Assembly (NCBI RefSeq): GCF_009862265.1
Contig: NZ_WWGX01000022.1
Span: forward strand, 26,632 to 90,631
Source: Streptomyces sp. SID8352
GTDB taxonomy: Bacteria > Actinomycetota > Actinomycetes > Streptomycetales > Streptomycetaceae
Direction: 5' to 3'
Length of the DNA stretch: 64,000 nucleotides
Below, piece by piece: positions 15,360 through 23,973 of this stretch. Within the stretch, counting starts at the first letter, position 1. Every line of letters begins with the position of its first letter. The notes under the pieces are model-generated. The model saw only the letters and a list, made by a program, of their open reading frames with translations, was not told where the DNA came from and did not search any database. The position numbers and the translations under genes were made by a program.

Positions 15360-16631
15360 TCACACGGTGCGGAACGCCAGCACCACGTTGTGGCCGCCGA
15401 AGCCGAAGGAGTCGTTCAGCGCGGCGATACGGCCCTCGGCGGGCAGCGCCCTGGGCTCCCCGCGCACGATGTCGGCGGTGGCCTCGGCCTCCGGATCGAT
15501 GGTGTCGACGTTGATCGTCGGCGGAGCCAGCCGGTGGTACAGGGCGAGGATCGACGCCACCGACTCCACACCGCCCGCACCGCCGAGCAGGTGACCGGTC
15601 ATCGACTTGGTGCCGGAGACGGCCATGTGGTCGACGTGGTCGCCGAAGACCTTGCGCAGCGCCTTCAGCTCCGCGATGTCACCGGCCGGCGTCGAGGTGG
15701 CGTGCGCGTTGACGTGCACGATCTCGGCCGGGTCCAGGTCGGTGCCGTCCAGCAGGCTCTGCAGGGCGTGCGAGATGCCGCGGCCCTCCGGTTCGGGCTG
15801 CACGATGTCGTGGCTGTCGGCCGAGATGCCCTGGCCGACGGCCTCCGCGTAGACGCGGGCGCCGCGCTCGGCGGCGTGCTCGGCGGACTCCAGGACGATG
15901 ACGCCGGCGCCCTCGCCGAGGACGAAGCCGTCCCGGGCCACGTCCCAGGGACGGGAGGCGCCCTGCGGGTCGTCGTTGTTCTTGGACATCGCCATCATGT
16001 TGCCGAAGGCGGCGATGGGCAGCGGGTGGATCGCCGCCTCCGTGCCGCCGGCGACGACCACGTCGGCACGGCCGGAGCGGATCATCTCGATGGCGTAGCC
16101 GATGGCCTCGGCGCCGGAGGCGCAGGCGGAGACCGGCGTGTGCACGCCCGCCCGGGCGCCCACGGCCAGGCCCACGTTGGCCGAGGGGCCGTTCGGCATC
16201 AGCATCGGCACGGTGTGCGGGGAGACGCGGCGTACGCCCTTCTCCTTCAGCACGTCGTACTGGTCGAGCAGGGTCGTCACGCCGCCGATGCCGGAGGCGA
16301 TGACCGTGCCGAGGCGGTCGGGGTCGATGCTGCCGTCCTCGCCGGCCTTGGCGGTGAATCCCGCGTCCTTCCACGCCTCCCGGGCGGCGATCAGCGCGAA
16401 CTGCGCCGACCGGTCCAGGCGGCGGGCCTGCGGCCGGGGAATGACCTCGGTCGGGTCCACGGCGGCCGTGGCGGCGATCCGGACGGCCTGGTCGGCGGCC
16501 CAGTCCCGGTCCAGGGGCTTGACGCCGGACCGGCCGGCCACCAGCCCCTCCCAGGTCGAGGCTGCGTCGCCACCCAGCGGTGTGGTTGCGCCGATACCGG
16601 TGACGACCACGGTGCGATTGGTCGGGCTCAC
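15360..16631 (-). CDS. fabF: Beta-ketoacyl-ACP synthase II
   Basis: A 423-aa KAS II that elongates acyl-ACP with malonyl-ACP. The Cys-His-His triad is present: Cys170 in SACASGAEA, His309 in VNAHATSTPAGD and His346 in SMTGHLLGGAGG. It is the last gene of the fabD-fabH-acpP-fabF operon, as in Streptomyces coelicolor. GTG 16631 (VSPTNRTVVVTGIG) is chosen because it gives the family-standard N-terminus; the nearest purine-rich site (GGAG) is about 11 nt upstream. An in-frame ATG 42 nt earlier would add 14 atypical residues. The 102-bp gap to acpP could allow a separate translation control. Confidence 0.95.
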   Translation of the reverse strand: MSPTNRTVVVTGIGATTPLGGDAASTWEGLVAGRSGVKPLDRDWAADQAVRIAATAAVDPTEVIPRPQARRLDRSAQFALIAAREAWKDAGFTAKAGEDGSIDPDRLGTVIASGIGGVTTLLDQYDVLKEKGVRRVSPHTVPMLMPNGPSANVGLAVGARAGVHTPVSACASGAEAIGYAIEMIRSGRADVVVAGGTEAAIHPLPIAAFGNMMAMSKNNDDPQGASRPWDVARDGFVLGEGAGVIVLESAEHAAERGARVYAEAVGQGISADSHDIVQPEPEGRGISHALQSLLDGTDLDPAEIVHVNAHATSTPAGDIAELKALRKVFGDHVDHMAVSGTKSMTGHLLGGAGGVESVASILALYHRLAPPTINVDTIDPEAEATADIVRGEPRALPAEGRIAALNDSFGFGGHNVVLAFRTV

Positions 16632-16733
16632 GGGAATTCTTTCTCCAAAGGAAACGGATTCGAACGGCGCCACCGCCGGGTGGCGGGGCAGTTCAGCCCG
16701 GCACCCGGGCGTCGTGCCCGGGTGATCGGACGA

Positions 16734-16982
16734 TCAGGCCTGGTGCTTGAGGATGTAGTCGGTCGCGTCACCGACGGTCTTGAGGTTCTTGACGTCCTCG
16801 TCGGGGATCTTCACGTCGAAGCGCTCCTCGGCGGCGACGACGACCTCGACCATGGACAGCGAGTCGACGTCCAGGTCGTCGGTGAAGGACTTGTCCAGCT
16901 GGACGTCCTCAACCGGGATACCGGCGATCTCGTTCACGATCTCGGCGAGACCGTCGACGATCTCCTTCTGAGTGGCGGCCAT
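16734..16982 (-). CDS. acpP: Acyl carrier protein
   Basis: An 82-aa acidic four-helix protein that carries the growing fatty acyl chain on 4'-phosphopantetheine. The attachment site is Ser41 in DVDSLS, and the FDVKIPDED helix III/IV region is typical. Length and composition are standard for the primary-metabolism AcpP. It lies between fabH and fabF on the same strand and is surely part of the fab operon. The codon choice is strongly biased toward the preferred GC-ending codons, as expected for a highly expressed protein. Confidence 0.96.
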   Translation of the reverse strand: MAATQKEIVDGLAEIVNEIAGIPVEDVQLDKSFTDDLDVDSLSMVEVVVAAEERFDVKIPDEDVKNLKTVGDATDYILKHQA

Positions 16983-17062
16983 GGTGGCGCTCCTTCGTAG
17001 TGTTCCAGAGGTGTGGCGGTGTGGTGCTCCGTCCCGGACCGACGTGGTCCGGGACGGCGTGC

Positions 17063-18094
17063 CTAGGGGAGAGTAACGACCGTCGCGGCGTAGACGAGAC
17101 CCGCCCCGAAGCCGATGACGAGGGCGGTGTCCCCGCTCTTCGCCTCGCCGGTCGCCAGGAGCCGCTCCATCGCGAGCGGGATCGAGGCGGCCGAGGTGTT
17201 GCCGGTGGTGCGGATGTCACGGGCCACCGTGACGTGCTCCGGCAGCTTCAGCGTCTTCACCATCGAGTCGATGATCCGCACGTTGGCCTGGTGCGGGATG
17301 AAGACGTCCAGGTCGTCCGGGCTGATCCCGGCCGCGTCCAGCGCCTGCTGGGCGACCTTCGCCATCTCGAACACGGCCCAGCGGAACACCGCCTGGCCCT
17401 CCTGCGTGATAGCAGGAAACTTGATGTTGCCCTCGCGGTCGAGGGGCAGCTCGGAGACGTCGCCGATCCGGAAGCGGTCCCAGGGGACGGTCTGCTTGAT
17501 CGTGTCGGCCTTGTCGCCCTCCGAGCCCCACACGGTCGGGCCGATCTCGGGCGTGGTGGACGGGCCGACCACGACCGCGCCCGCCCCGTCGCCGAAGAGG
17601 AAGGCCGTGGCCCGGTCCTCCAGGTCGGTCAGGTCGGACAGCCGCTCCACGCCGATCACCAGGACGTACTCCGCCGAACCCTCGACGATCAGGCCCTTGG
17701 CCAGCGTCAGCCCGTAGCCGAAGCCCGCGCAGCCGGCCGAGATGTCGAAGGCGGCGGCCTTGTCGGTGCCCAGCCTGTCCGCGATCTCGGTGGCCACGGC
17801 CGGGGTCTGGCTGAAGTGGGAGACCGTGGAGACGATCACGGCACCGATCCGGCGCGCGTCGATCCCGGCGTTGGCGATGGCCTTGCCGGACGCCTCGACG
17901 GACATCGTGGCGACGGTCTCCTCGGGCGAGGCCCAGTGCCGCGTCTCGATGCCGGAGCGCGAGCGGATCCACTCGTCGGACGAGTCGATCGTCTCGAGGA
18001 TCACCTCGTTGGGCACCACCCGGGTCGGGCGGTAGCCGCCCACACCGAGGATGCGCGCGTACGGGGAACCCTTGCTGGGCTTGATCTTCGACAT
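17063..18094 (-). CDS. fabH: Beta-ketoacyl-ACP synthase III
   Basis: A 343-aa KAS III that starts fatty acid chains by condensing an acyl-CoA primer with malonyl-ACP. In streptomycetes branched primers are used. The Cys-His-Asn triad is complete: Cys122 in DISAGCAGFGYG, His268 in FIPHQANVRII, Asn299 in GNTSAAS. The ATG start (MSKIKPSKGS) is 16 nt after the fabD stop, with GGAG nearby, so translation of the two is tightly linked. Confidence 0.96.
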   Translation of the reverse strand: MSKIKPSKGSPYARILGVGGYRPTRVVPNEVILETIDSSDEWIRSRSGIETRHWASPEETVATMSVEASGKAIANAGIDARRIGAVIVSTVSHFSQTPAVATEIADRLGTDKAAAFDISAGCAGFGYGLTLAKGLIVEGSAEYVLVIGVERLSDLTDLEDRATAFLFGDGAGAVVVGPSTTPEIGPTVWGSEGDKADTIKQTVPWDRFRIGDVSELPLDREGNIKFPAITQEGQAVFRWAVFEMAKVAQQALDAAGISPDDLDVFIPHQANVRIIDSMVKTLKLPEHVTVARDIRTTGNTSAASIPLAMERLLATGEAKSGDTALVIGFGAGLVYAATVVTLP

Positions 18095-18110
18095 GGTCTC
18101 CGGCTCCTTG

Positions 18111-19052
18111 TCAGGCGTGCTCGGCGACGAGCGCACGGGCCGCGTCGAGGTCGGCGGGGGTCTTGAGGGCCAGGGTCTTCACCCCGGGCAGCGCGCGCTT
18201 GGCCAGACCGGTCAGGGTGCCGCCGGGGCACATCTCGATCAGGGCGGTGACGCCGAGGCGCTGGAAGGTCTCCATGCACAGGTCCCAGCGGACCGGGTTG
18301 GCGACCTGGCCGACCAGCCGCTCCAGCACCTCGGCGCCGGTGTCGACGGCCCGGCCGTCCTTGTTGGAGACGTAGGTGACCTTCGGGTCCGCCGGGGCGA
18401 GGGCCGAGGCCGCCTCGGCGAGCCGGTCCACCGCGGGCGCCATGTGGTGGGTGTGGAAGGCACCGGCCACCTTCAGCGCGACGACCTTGCGCACGCCCTC
18501 GGGCTTGTCCTCGGCGAGGGCGGCGAGCTGCTCCAGGGTGCCGGCCGCCACGATCTGGCCCGCGCCGTTCACGTTCGCCGGGGTCAGGCCGAGCCGCTCC
18601 AGGTGCGCGACGCTCACCTCGGGGTCGCCGCCGAGCAGCGCCGACATGCCGGTCGCGGTGACCGCGGCGGCCTCGGCCATGGCCAGGCCGCGACGGCGGA
18701 CCAGGGTGAGCGCCTCGGTCTCGCCGAGGACGCCCGCGAGGACGGCGGCGGTGATCTCGCCGACACTGTGACCGGCGACGGCGTCCGGTGTGACCGTCCC
18801 GTCGGACGCGCCCGGCAGTGCACCGAGCGCCGAGGCCGACAGCAGGCCGGCCGCGACCAGCAGGGGCTGGGCGACGGCCGTGTCGCGGATCTCGTCCGCG
18901 TCGGCCTTGGTGCCGTAGTGGGCGAGATCGAGTCCGATGGCGTCCGACCACGCGGCGACACGGTCTGCGGCGCCGGGAAGGGCGAGCCAGTCAGTCAGGA
19001 AGCCGGGCGTCTGGGCACCCTGGCCGGGAGCGACGAGTACGAGCACTCTCAC
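18111..19052 (-). CDS. fabD: Malonyl-CoA:ACP transacylase
   Basis: A 313-aa acyltransferase that loads malonate on AcpP. The catalytic Ser96 sits in GHSVGE and His200 in GAFHTHHMAP; the N-terminal APGQGAQTPGF is the oxyanion-hole region. It is the first enzyme gene of the fab operon. The start is taken as GTG 19052; a GTG two codons downstream is equally possible, as no strong Shine-Dalgarno decides. Upstream, 83 bp separate it from fasR and hold a palindrome that may bind FasR. Confidence 0.95.
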   Translation of the reverse strand: MRVLVLVAPGQGAQTPGFLTDWLALPGAADRVAAWSDAIGLDLAHYGTKADADEIRDTAVAQPLLVAAGLLSASALGALPGASDGTVTPDAVAGHSVGEITAAVLAGVLGETEALTLVRRRGLAMAEAAAVTATGMSALLGGDPEVSVAHLERLGLTPANVNGAGQIVAAGTLEQLAALAEDKPEGVRKVVALKVAGAFHTHHMAPAVDRLAEAASALAPADPKVTYVSNKDGRAVDTGAEVLERLVGQVANPVRWDLCMETFQRLGVTALIEMCPGGTLTGLAKRALPGVKTLALKTPADLDAARALVAEHA

Positions 19053-19112
19053 ACTCTCTCTTGAGGACGGCCCGGGCCGCCCGTGAGGACAGGGACGAAG
19101 AACACGAAGGGG

Positions 19113-19133
19113 TTTTGTTGGACCCCGACAAAA
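19113..19133 (-). promoter_or_regulatory. Candidate FasR operator upstream of fabD
   Basis: TTTTGT-N9-ACAAAA is a perfect 6-bp inverted repeat in the short fasR-fabD gap. It stands out as an A/T-rich element in a G+C-rich region. From memory, FasR activates the fabDHPF operon by binding in this gap. Whether this exact palindrome is the site needs footprint data. Confidence 0.6.
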
Positions 19134-19135
19134 GC

Positions 19136-20341
19136 CTAGGTCTGCGGATCTCCATCGGCCAGACGCCCCAGGATGAGCGCGATCCGCAGGGTGAACGCAG
19201 ACCGTACATCAGAGGGCGACCAACCGGTGACGTCAGTCACACGTCGGAGCCGGTAGCGCACGGTGTTCGGGTGAACGAAGAGCATCCGGGCAGCGCCTTC
19301 GAGGCTGCTCGCCTGCTCCAGATAGACACTGAGCGTTTCCAGCAGCGCGGCGCCGGCCTCTTCCAACGGTCTGTAGATCTCCTCCACCAACTGCTCGCGG
19401 GCGGAGGGGTCCGAGGCGATGGCGCGCTCCGGCAGCAGATCGTCCGCCAGCACCGGCCGCGGCGCGTCCTGCCACGCGACGCACGCCTTCAGCCCGGCGG
19501 CGGCGGCCTGCGCGGACCGGGTCGCGGCCAGCAGGTCGGGCACCACCGGACCGGCCACCACCGCGCCCGCCGCGAACGGGCCGATCAGCGACTTCGCCAC
19601 GGCCAGCGGGCTGTCGCTGCCCCCCGCGATCACCACCAGCCGGTCCCCGAGGACCCCGGTGAGCACCTGGAGCTTGGCGTGCCGGGCCGCGCGCCGGATG
19701 GCCTCCACGGTCAGCTCGGAGTCCCCGTCCGGGGCGGTGCCCAGCACCACGCACACATGGTCCGGCGAGTTCCAGCCGAGCGCCGCCGCCCGGGAGACGG
19801 CGCCCTCGTCGGCCTCGCCGCTGAGCACGGCGTTCACCACCAGGGACTCCAGCCGCGCGTCCCAGGCGCCGCGCGCCTCGGCGGCCTGGGCGTACACCTG
19901 GGCGGTGGCGAAGGCGATCTCCCGGGCGTAGACCAGCAGCGCCTCGCGCAGCACCGATTCGTCACCGGGGGCGGCGACCTCGTCGATGGCGGACTCCATC
20001 ACCTCGATGGTGGTCCGCACCATCTCCACGGTCTGGCGCAGGGTGATCGCCCGGGTCAGCTCGCGGGGCGCGGTGCCGAAGACGTCGGTGGAGATGGCCT
20101 GCGGGGTGTCCGGGCGGCGGAACCACTCGGTGAAGGCGGCGATGCCCGCCTGGGCGACGAGCCCGATCCAGGAACGGTTCTCCGGGGGCATGGCCCGGTA
20201 CCACGGCAGCGTCTCGTCCATCCGCGCGATGGCCTGCGCGGCGAGCGATCCGGAGGACTTCTCGAGTCGCCTCAGGGTCGCGGCATGCGGGTGCGGAGCG
20301 CGCGCGGCGGGGTCTGGCTTGCTGGTCTCGGGTTCGGGCAC
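19136..20341 (-). CDS. fasR: PucR-type activator of the fatty acid synthesis operon
   Basis: A 401-aa regulator. The C-terminal PucR-type helix-turn-helix reads SLEGAARMLFVHPNTVRYRL followed by RRVTDVTGWSP, and a central GGDEF-like/CdaR-type domain precedes it. Position directly upstream of fabD, strand and length match FasR of Streptomyces coelicolor, reported to be an essential activator of fabD-fabH-acpP-fabF. The 83-bp gap to fabD carries an inverted repeat that could be its site. The ATG (MPEPETSKPD) gives a short basic, disordered N-terminus. Confidence 0.92.
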   Translation of the reverse strand: MPEPETSKPDPAARAPHPHAATLRRLEKSSGSLAAQAIARMDETLPWYRAMPPENRSWIGLVAQAGIAAFTEWFRRPDTPQAISTDVFGTAPRELTRAITLRQTVEMVRTTIEVMESAIDEVAAPGDESVLREALLVYAREIAFATAQVYAQAAEARGAWDARLESLVVNAVLSGEADEGAVSRAAALGWNSPDHVCVVLGTAPDGDSELTVEAIRRAARHAKLQVLTGVLGDRLVVIAGGSDSPLAVAKSLIGPFAAGAVVAGPVVPDLLAATRSAQAAAAGLKACVAWQDAPRPVLADDLLPERAIASDPSAREQLVEEIYRPLEEAGAALLETLSVYLEQASSLEGAARMLFVHPNTVRYRLRRVTDVTGWSPSDVRSAFTLRIALILGRLADGDPQT

Positions 20342-20400
20342 GGGGACAAGACTGCCTTATCCGGACGGCCGATCGTGCCGCCGGGTCTACGGTGGGGCCC

Positions 20401-21078
20401 GTGACGGACATTCGGCGCGCCGACGAGCGCTATCCCGGGGGCGACGCGGCGGCGGGCATCGTGTCGCGCCACGCCTTCTCCTTCGGCCCCCACTACGACC
20501 CCGGCAACCTGCGGTTCGGGGCGCTGATCGCCTGCAACGAGGAGCGGCTCGCGCCCGGCGCGGGCTTCGACGAGCACCCGCACAGCCACACGGAGATCGT
20601 CACATGGGTGGCCGAGGGCGAGCTGACCCACCGGGACAGCGCCGGCCACGAGACGGTCGTCCGGGCCGGTGACCTCCAGCGGCTCAGCGCGGCCGGCGGG
20701 GTCCGGCACGTGGAGCGCAACGACGGCGCGGCGCCGCTGACCTTCGTGCAGATGTGGCTGGCCCCGCGCGAGAGCGGCGGCGAGCCGTCCTACGAGGTGG
20801 TCCGGAACGCCGCCGGCCGCACCCCGTACGCCGTCCCCGGCGCGGACTCGGTGCTGCACGTGCGGCGCCCGGCGGCGGGGGAGGAGGCGGAGGTCCCGGA
20901 CGCGGCGCGGGTCTACGTCCACGTGGTGCGCGGCAGGCTGCGCCGGGACGGCGCGGAGCTGGCCGAGGGCGACGCGCTCCGCCTCACCGAGCCCCGGGGC
21001 GTGCGGCTGCAGGCGCTGACGGACGCGGAGCTGCTGCTCTGGGAGATGCCGCCGGAGCCCGGACCGCGCCTGCCGTAG
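20401..21078 (+). CDS. Pirin-like bicupin protein
   Basis: A 225-aa two-cupin protein of the pirin/YhhW family. The metal site is formed by HPHSHTEIVTWVAEGELTHRDS (His57, His59 and neighbours), and the second cupin is shorter and seems to lack ligands. Some YhhW-type pirins have quercetinase activity in vitro; others bind regulators, so the role is open. GTG 20401 (VTDIRRADERYPGG) is preferred; GTG 20392 is in frame. TACGGT 8 nt before the start suggests a nearly leaderless transcript. It diverges from fasR with a 59-bp gap. Confidence 0.88.
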   Translation: MTDIRRADERYPGGDAAAGIVSRHAFSFGPHYDPGNLRFGALIACNEERLAPGAGFDEHPHSHTEIVTWVAEGELTHRDSAGHETVVRAGDLQRLSAAGGVRHVERNDGAAPLTFVQMWLAPRESGGEPSYEVVRNAAGRTPYAVPGADSVLHVRRPAAGEEAEVPDAARVYVHVVRGRLRRDGAELAEGDALRLTEPRGVRLQALTDAELLLWEMPPEPGPRLP

Positions 21079-21128
21079 GGGGCCCGTCCGGGCCTGCCCC
21101 GGGGAGCGCGGGTGCCCGCCCGGTGGGG

Positions 21129-21953
21129 TCAGGCCGCGCGCAGCTCCGCGAGGACGGCGTCGGTGAAGGGGGGCCAGGACTCGGCGGCCCAGGGACCGAA
21201 GGGGCGGTCGGCCAGGGCGGCGCAGGCCGCGCCCGCGACGGGGTCGATCCACAGGAAGGTGCCCGCCTGGCCGAAGTGGCCGAAGGTCCCCGGCGAGGAG
21301 GCGGCGCCCGTCCAGTGCGGGGACTTGCCGTCGCGGATCTCGAAGCCCAGGCCCCAGTCGTTGGGGCTCTGGTGGCCGTAGCCCGGCAGCACGCCCTTGG
21401 TGCCCGGGTACTGCACGGTCATCGCGGCGGCCACGGTGCGCGGGTCCAGCAGCCGGGGCACCTGCACCTCGGCGGCGAAGCGCAGCAGGTCCTCGACGGT
21501 CGAGACGCCGTCCTTGGCGGGGGAGCCGTCCAGCGAGGTGGAGGCCATGCCGAGCGGCTCCAGCACGGCCTGGCGGGCGTACTCCGCGAACGGCATCTCC
21601 GCCGCCCGCGCGATGTGCTCGCCGAGCTGCTCGAACCCGGCGTTGGAGTACAGCCGGCGCTCCCCGGGCGGCGCGGTGGTCCGGTGCTCGTCGAAGGCGA
21701 GGCCGGAGGTGTGCGCGAGCAGGTGGCGCACCGTCGACCCGGGCGGCCCCGCGGGCTCGTCCAGGTCGATCGCTCCCTCCTCGTGGGCGACGAGGGCGGC
21801 GTAGGCGGCGAGCGGCTTGGTGACCGAGGCCAGCGGGAACCGCCGTCCGACGGGGCCGTGGGTTCCGGCGACGGTGCCGTCGGCGCGCACCACGCCCGCC
21901 GCGGCGGTGGGCACGGGCCAGTTCTCGATCGTCGCGAGGCTCTTCAGGGACAT
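21129..21953 (-). CDS. Serine hydrolase, class C beta-lactamase/DD-peptidase fold
   Basis: A 274-aa protein with the three signature motifs of the family: SVTK (Ser43, Lys46), YSN (Tyr102) and HFG in TFGHFGQAG. There is no signal peptide, so it is probably cytoplasmic. Such short, non-secreted members are usually esterases or amide hydrolases and not resistance enzymes. The ATG begins MSLKSLATIENW. It is convergent with the pirin gene (50 bp apart) and transcribed from a long GC repeat region. Confidence 0.88.
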   Translation of the reverse strand: MSLKSLATIENWPVPTAAAGVVRADGTVAGTHGPVGRRFPLASVTKPLAAYAALVAHEEGAIDLDEPAGPPGSTVRHLLAHTSGLAFDEHRTTAPPGERRLYSNAGFEQLGEHIARAAEMPFAEYARQAVLEPLGMASTSLDGSPAKDGVSTVEDLLRFAAEVQVPRLLDPRTVAAAMTVQYPGTKGVLPGYGHQSPNDWGLGFEIRDGKSPHWTGAASSPGTFGHFGQAGTFLWIDPVAGAACAALADRPFGPWAAESWPPFTDAVLAELRAA

Positions 21954-22339
21954 GCCGTGAGCCTATGGCCTTTCCTCCGGTGCCCGGCGCCGCGGGCCCC
22001 GGCACGCGTCGCCCCGGCCCCGCCGCCCGGCACCTCCCGGCCCGCCCGGCGCCCCGCCGTTCGGCCCCGCCCGCGCCGGGCGCGCGCCGCCTCCCTCCTC
22101 CGCGCCGGGGCTCGGCCCGCACGGGGTTCCCCGGCCGCGCCCGCGCCGGGTGCGTACGGCCTCCGCGCGGGGTGTCTCCGCACGGCTGCCCGTACGCGCC
22201 CGGTCCCGCCCGAGGGCGGCCCGGAGGGCACCGCCCCCGGGCGCGAGGGGCAGCCGCCCGAAGGAAGGGGCCGACGGCCTCGGCAGCGCACCGCCCCCGG
22301 GCGCCAGGGGCAGCCCAAGGGAGGTCCTAGCGTGGGGAC
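21954..22339. other. Divergent intergenic region with a 28-bp direct repeat
   Basis: These 386 bp separate the serine hydrolase from the merR-type gene. A 28-bp segment (starts GCACCGCCCCCGGGCG) is present twice with one mismatch, at 22228-22255 and 22288-22315, 60 bp apart. The rest is CCGG/GCCC low complexity. No gene is apparent. Confidence 0.65.
22328..22333 (+). promoter_or_regulatory. -10 element of a leaderless merR-type gene
   Basis: TAGCGT ends 6 nt before the ATG at 22340, a spacing that predicts transcription start at the A of the start codon. No ribosome binding site precedes the ATG. Confidence 0.6.
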
Positions 22340-23074
22340 ATGACCGTGACCCAGACCGCTCCCGGGGCGCCCGCCCGCCCGTCCCAGGACCCGCCCGTCC
22401 CGGACTCGCCCGTCCCGGACTCGACCGCCCAGGACCCGACCGCCCCGGATCCGACCCTCCAGGACTCGACCGCCCCGGATCCGACCGCCCAGGACCCGGC
22501 CCTCCCGGATCCGACCGCCCCGGCCCCGGCCGGTCAGGACCCGGCGGCCCCGGACCCGCCCGCCCGGACCGCCCCGGACCCGGCGGCCCAGGAGGGCGCG
22601 CGGGGCGCGGGCCCGGTGGACACCGGTCCGGACGACCCCTGCGCCGTCGTCGTCCGCGGCCGTCCCCGCCCCCAGGGCGCGGGCCACCACACGATCGGCG
22701 AGGCCGCCGCCTTCACCGGGCTGAGCGTGCACACCCTGCGCTGGTACGAGCGGATCGGCCTGATGCCGCAGGTCGACCGCTCCCGCACCGGGCAGCGCCG
22801 CTACACCGACCACGACCTGGACTGGCTCGACTTCGTGACCAGGCTGCGCCTGACCGGCATGCCGGTCGCCGACATGGTCCGCTACGCCGAGCTGGTGCGC
22901 GAGGGCGACGACACCTTCCCGGAGCGCCGCGAGCTGCTGGAGTCGACCCGCCGCGACGTCCTCGCCCGAATCGCGGAGCTGCGGGACACCCTCGCCGTGC
23001 TCGACCACAAGATCGGTTTCTACGGGGCCGGCGCGGCTACAGCTCCGCCAGCAGCTCCGCCTTCTTCGCGCTGA
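22340..23074 (+). CDS. MerR-family regulator with a repetitive Asp/Pro/Thr N-terminus
   Basis: A 244-aa protein. Residues 117-185 form a standard MerR DNA-binding domain (TIGEAAAFTGLSVHTLRWYE, then RTGQRRYTDHDLDWLDF), and a coiled-coil dimer helix reaches about 230. Residues 1-110 are an unusual array of QDPTAPDPT/PDST-type repeats, probably disordered. No effector cysteine motif is visible, so a metal-sensing role is not supported. The promoter looks leaderless. The last 38 bp overlap the 3' end of the opposite-strand DUF4429 gene. Small-molecule-sensing MerR proteins with similar cores often control aldehyde or oxidoreductase genes, but none is adjacent here. Confidence 0.85.
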   Translation: MTVTQTAPGAPARPSQDPPVPDSPVPDSTAQDPTAPDPTLQDSTAPDPTAQDPALPDPTAPAPAGQDPAAPDPPARTAPDPAAQEGARGAGPVDTGPDDPCAVVVRGRPRPQGAGHHTIGEAAAFTGLSVHTLRWYERIGLMPQVDRSRTGQRRYTDHDLDWLDFVTRLRLTGMPVADMVRYAELVREGDDTFPERRELLESTRRDVLARIAELRDTLAVLDHKIGFYGAGAATAPPAAPPSSR

Positions 23075-23897
23075 ACTCCTCGTCCGTCACCAGCCCCGCC
23101 GAGTGCAGTTCCCCGAGGTGGCGGATGCGCTCCGCGACGTCGGCCGGGTCGCGCCGGTGTGCCGGGACCGGCACCGGCGCCTTGGCGGGCCCCCGGTGGC
23201 GCACCGCGGCCAGCACCGCCGCCGCGAACGGCAGCGACTCGTGAACCGGCCCGTAGCCCAGTCCGAACAGCACGGCCGCCGGGTCCTGGTCGGCCTGCGC
23301 GGCCGTGGTGGTGCCGTCGCGCGGCAGCAGCCGCAGATGCCCCTGGAGGCGCTCACCGGGCGAGCACCACTCCACCCCGCCCAGCTCGCTCACGGCGAAG
23401 CTCTGGTCCCCGGCCTTCCACTTCGCCGACGACGCCCCCGTCCAGGACCACCGGAAGGACACCGCCGTCCCGTCGAAGGACGCCTTCCCGTCGTACGCCT
23501 TGAACCGGCGCGGCGCCTCCGGCGCGGCCACCAGATGGCGCTCGGCGGGCCCGGACGCGGAACCGGCCAGCGCCGCCCCCAGCTCCCCGGCCCAGAACCC
23601 GGCGAGGGACTCCCGCTCGGCGGGCAGCACCAGCCGGTACGGGTCGCAGCCGTCCTGGAGCTGCCCGGCCGCGGCCTCCATCAGTGGATCGGCGCCGGGG
23701 CGCGGCAGGGCGCGCAGCACGACGGTGCCGCGCCTGCCGGGGGCGAGGGTCACCCCGGTGAGGGCCTCCAGCGGCACGCGGCGTTTCCCCAGCGCCTGGA
23801 AGAGCCTGGGTGTCCGAATCCCCCGTTCGTAGCGGATGAGCACGGAGTCGGATTCGAACTCCCAGGCGGCGTGAAATCCGGCCAGTACGTCACCCAT
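23037..23897 (-). CDS. DUF4429 protein with C-terminal SHOCT motif
   Basis: A 286-aa protein. The N-terminal two thirds match the actinobacterial DUF4429 repeat (VLIRYERGIRTPRLFQALGKR, then FDGTAVSFRW), probably PH-like beta folds. The last 40 residues form a SHOCT element (AERIRHLGELHSAGLVTDEEF). SHOCT motifs often mediate oligomer or membrane-protein contacts. No enzyme motif is present. ATG 23897 (MGDVLAGFHAAWEF) is used; ATG 23906 is in frame and neither has a strong Shine-Dalgarno. Its 3' end overlaps the merR-type gene by 38 bp in antisense. Confidence 0.82.
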   Translation of the reverse strand: MGDVLAGFHAAWEFESDSVLIRYERGIRTPRLFQALGKRRVPLEALTGVTLAPGRRGTVVLRALPRPGADPLMEAAAGQLQDGCDPYRLVLPAERESLAGFWAGELGAALAGSASGPAERHLVAAPEAPRRFKAYDGKASFDGTAVSFRWSWTGASSAKWKAGDQSFAVSELGGVEWCSPGERLQGHLRLLPRDGTTTAAQADQDPAAVLFGLGYGPVHESLPFAAAVLAAVRHRGPAKAPVPVPAHRRDPADVAERIRHLGELHSAGLVTDEEFSAKKAELLAEL

Positions 23898-23973
23898 GCG
23901 GCTCATCGTATGCGGCGGGCGCCGCCACGTCCCCTTTCCGGACGAAGCGGAGTTCCTGGTTTCTCTACGCGCG

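Noticed and set aside
21129..21953. Beta-lactamase resistance gene
   Set aside because: SxxK/YxN/HxG motifs are those of the wide class C fold, but there is no signal peptide and the protein is short, so an esterase-like role is more likely.
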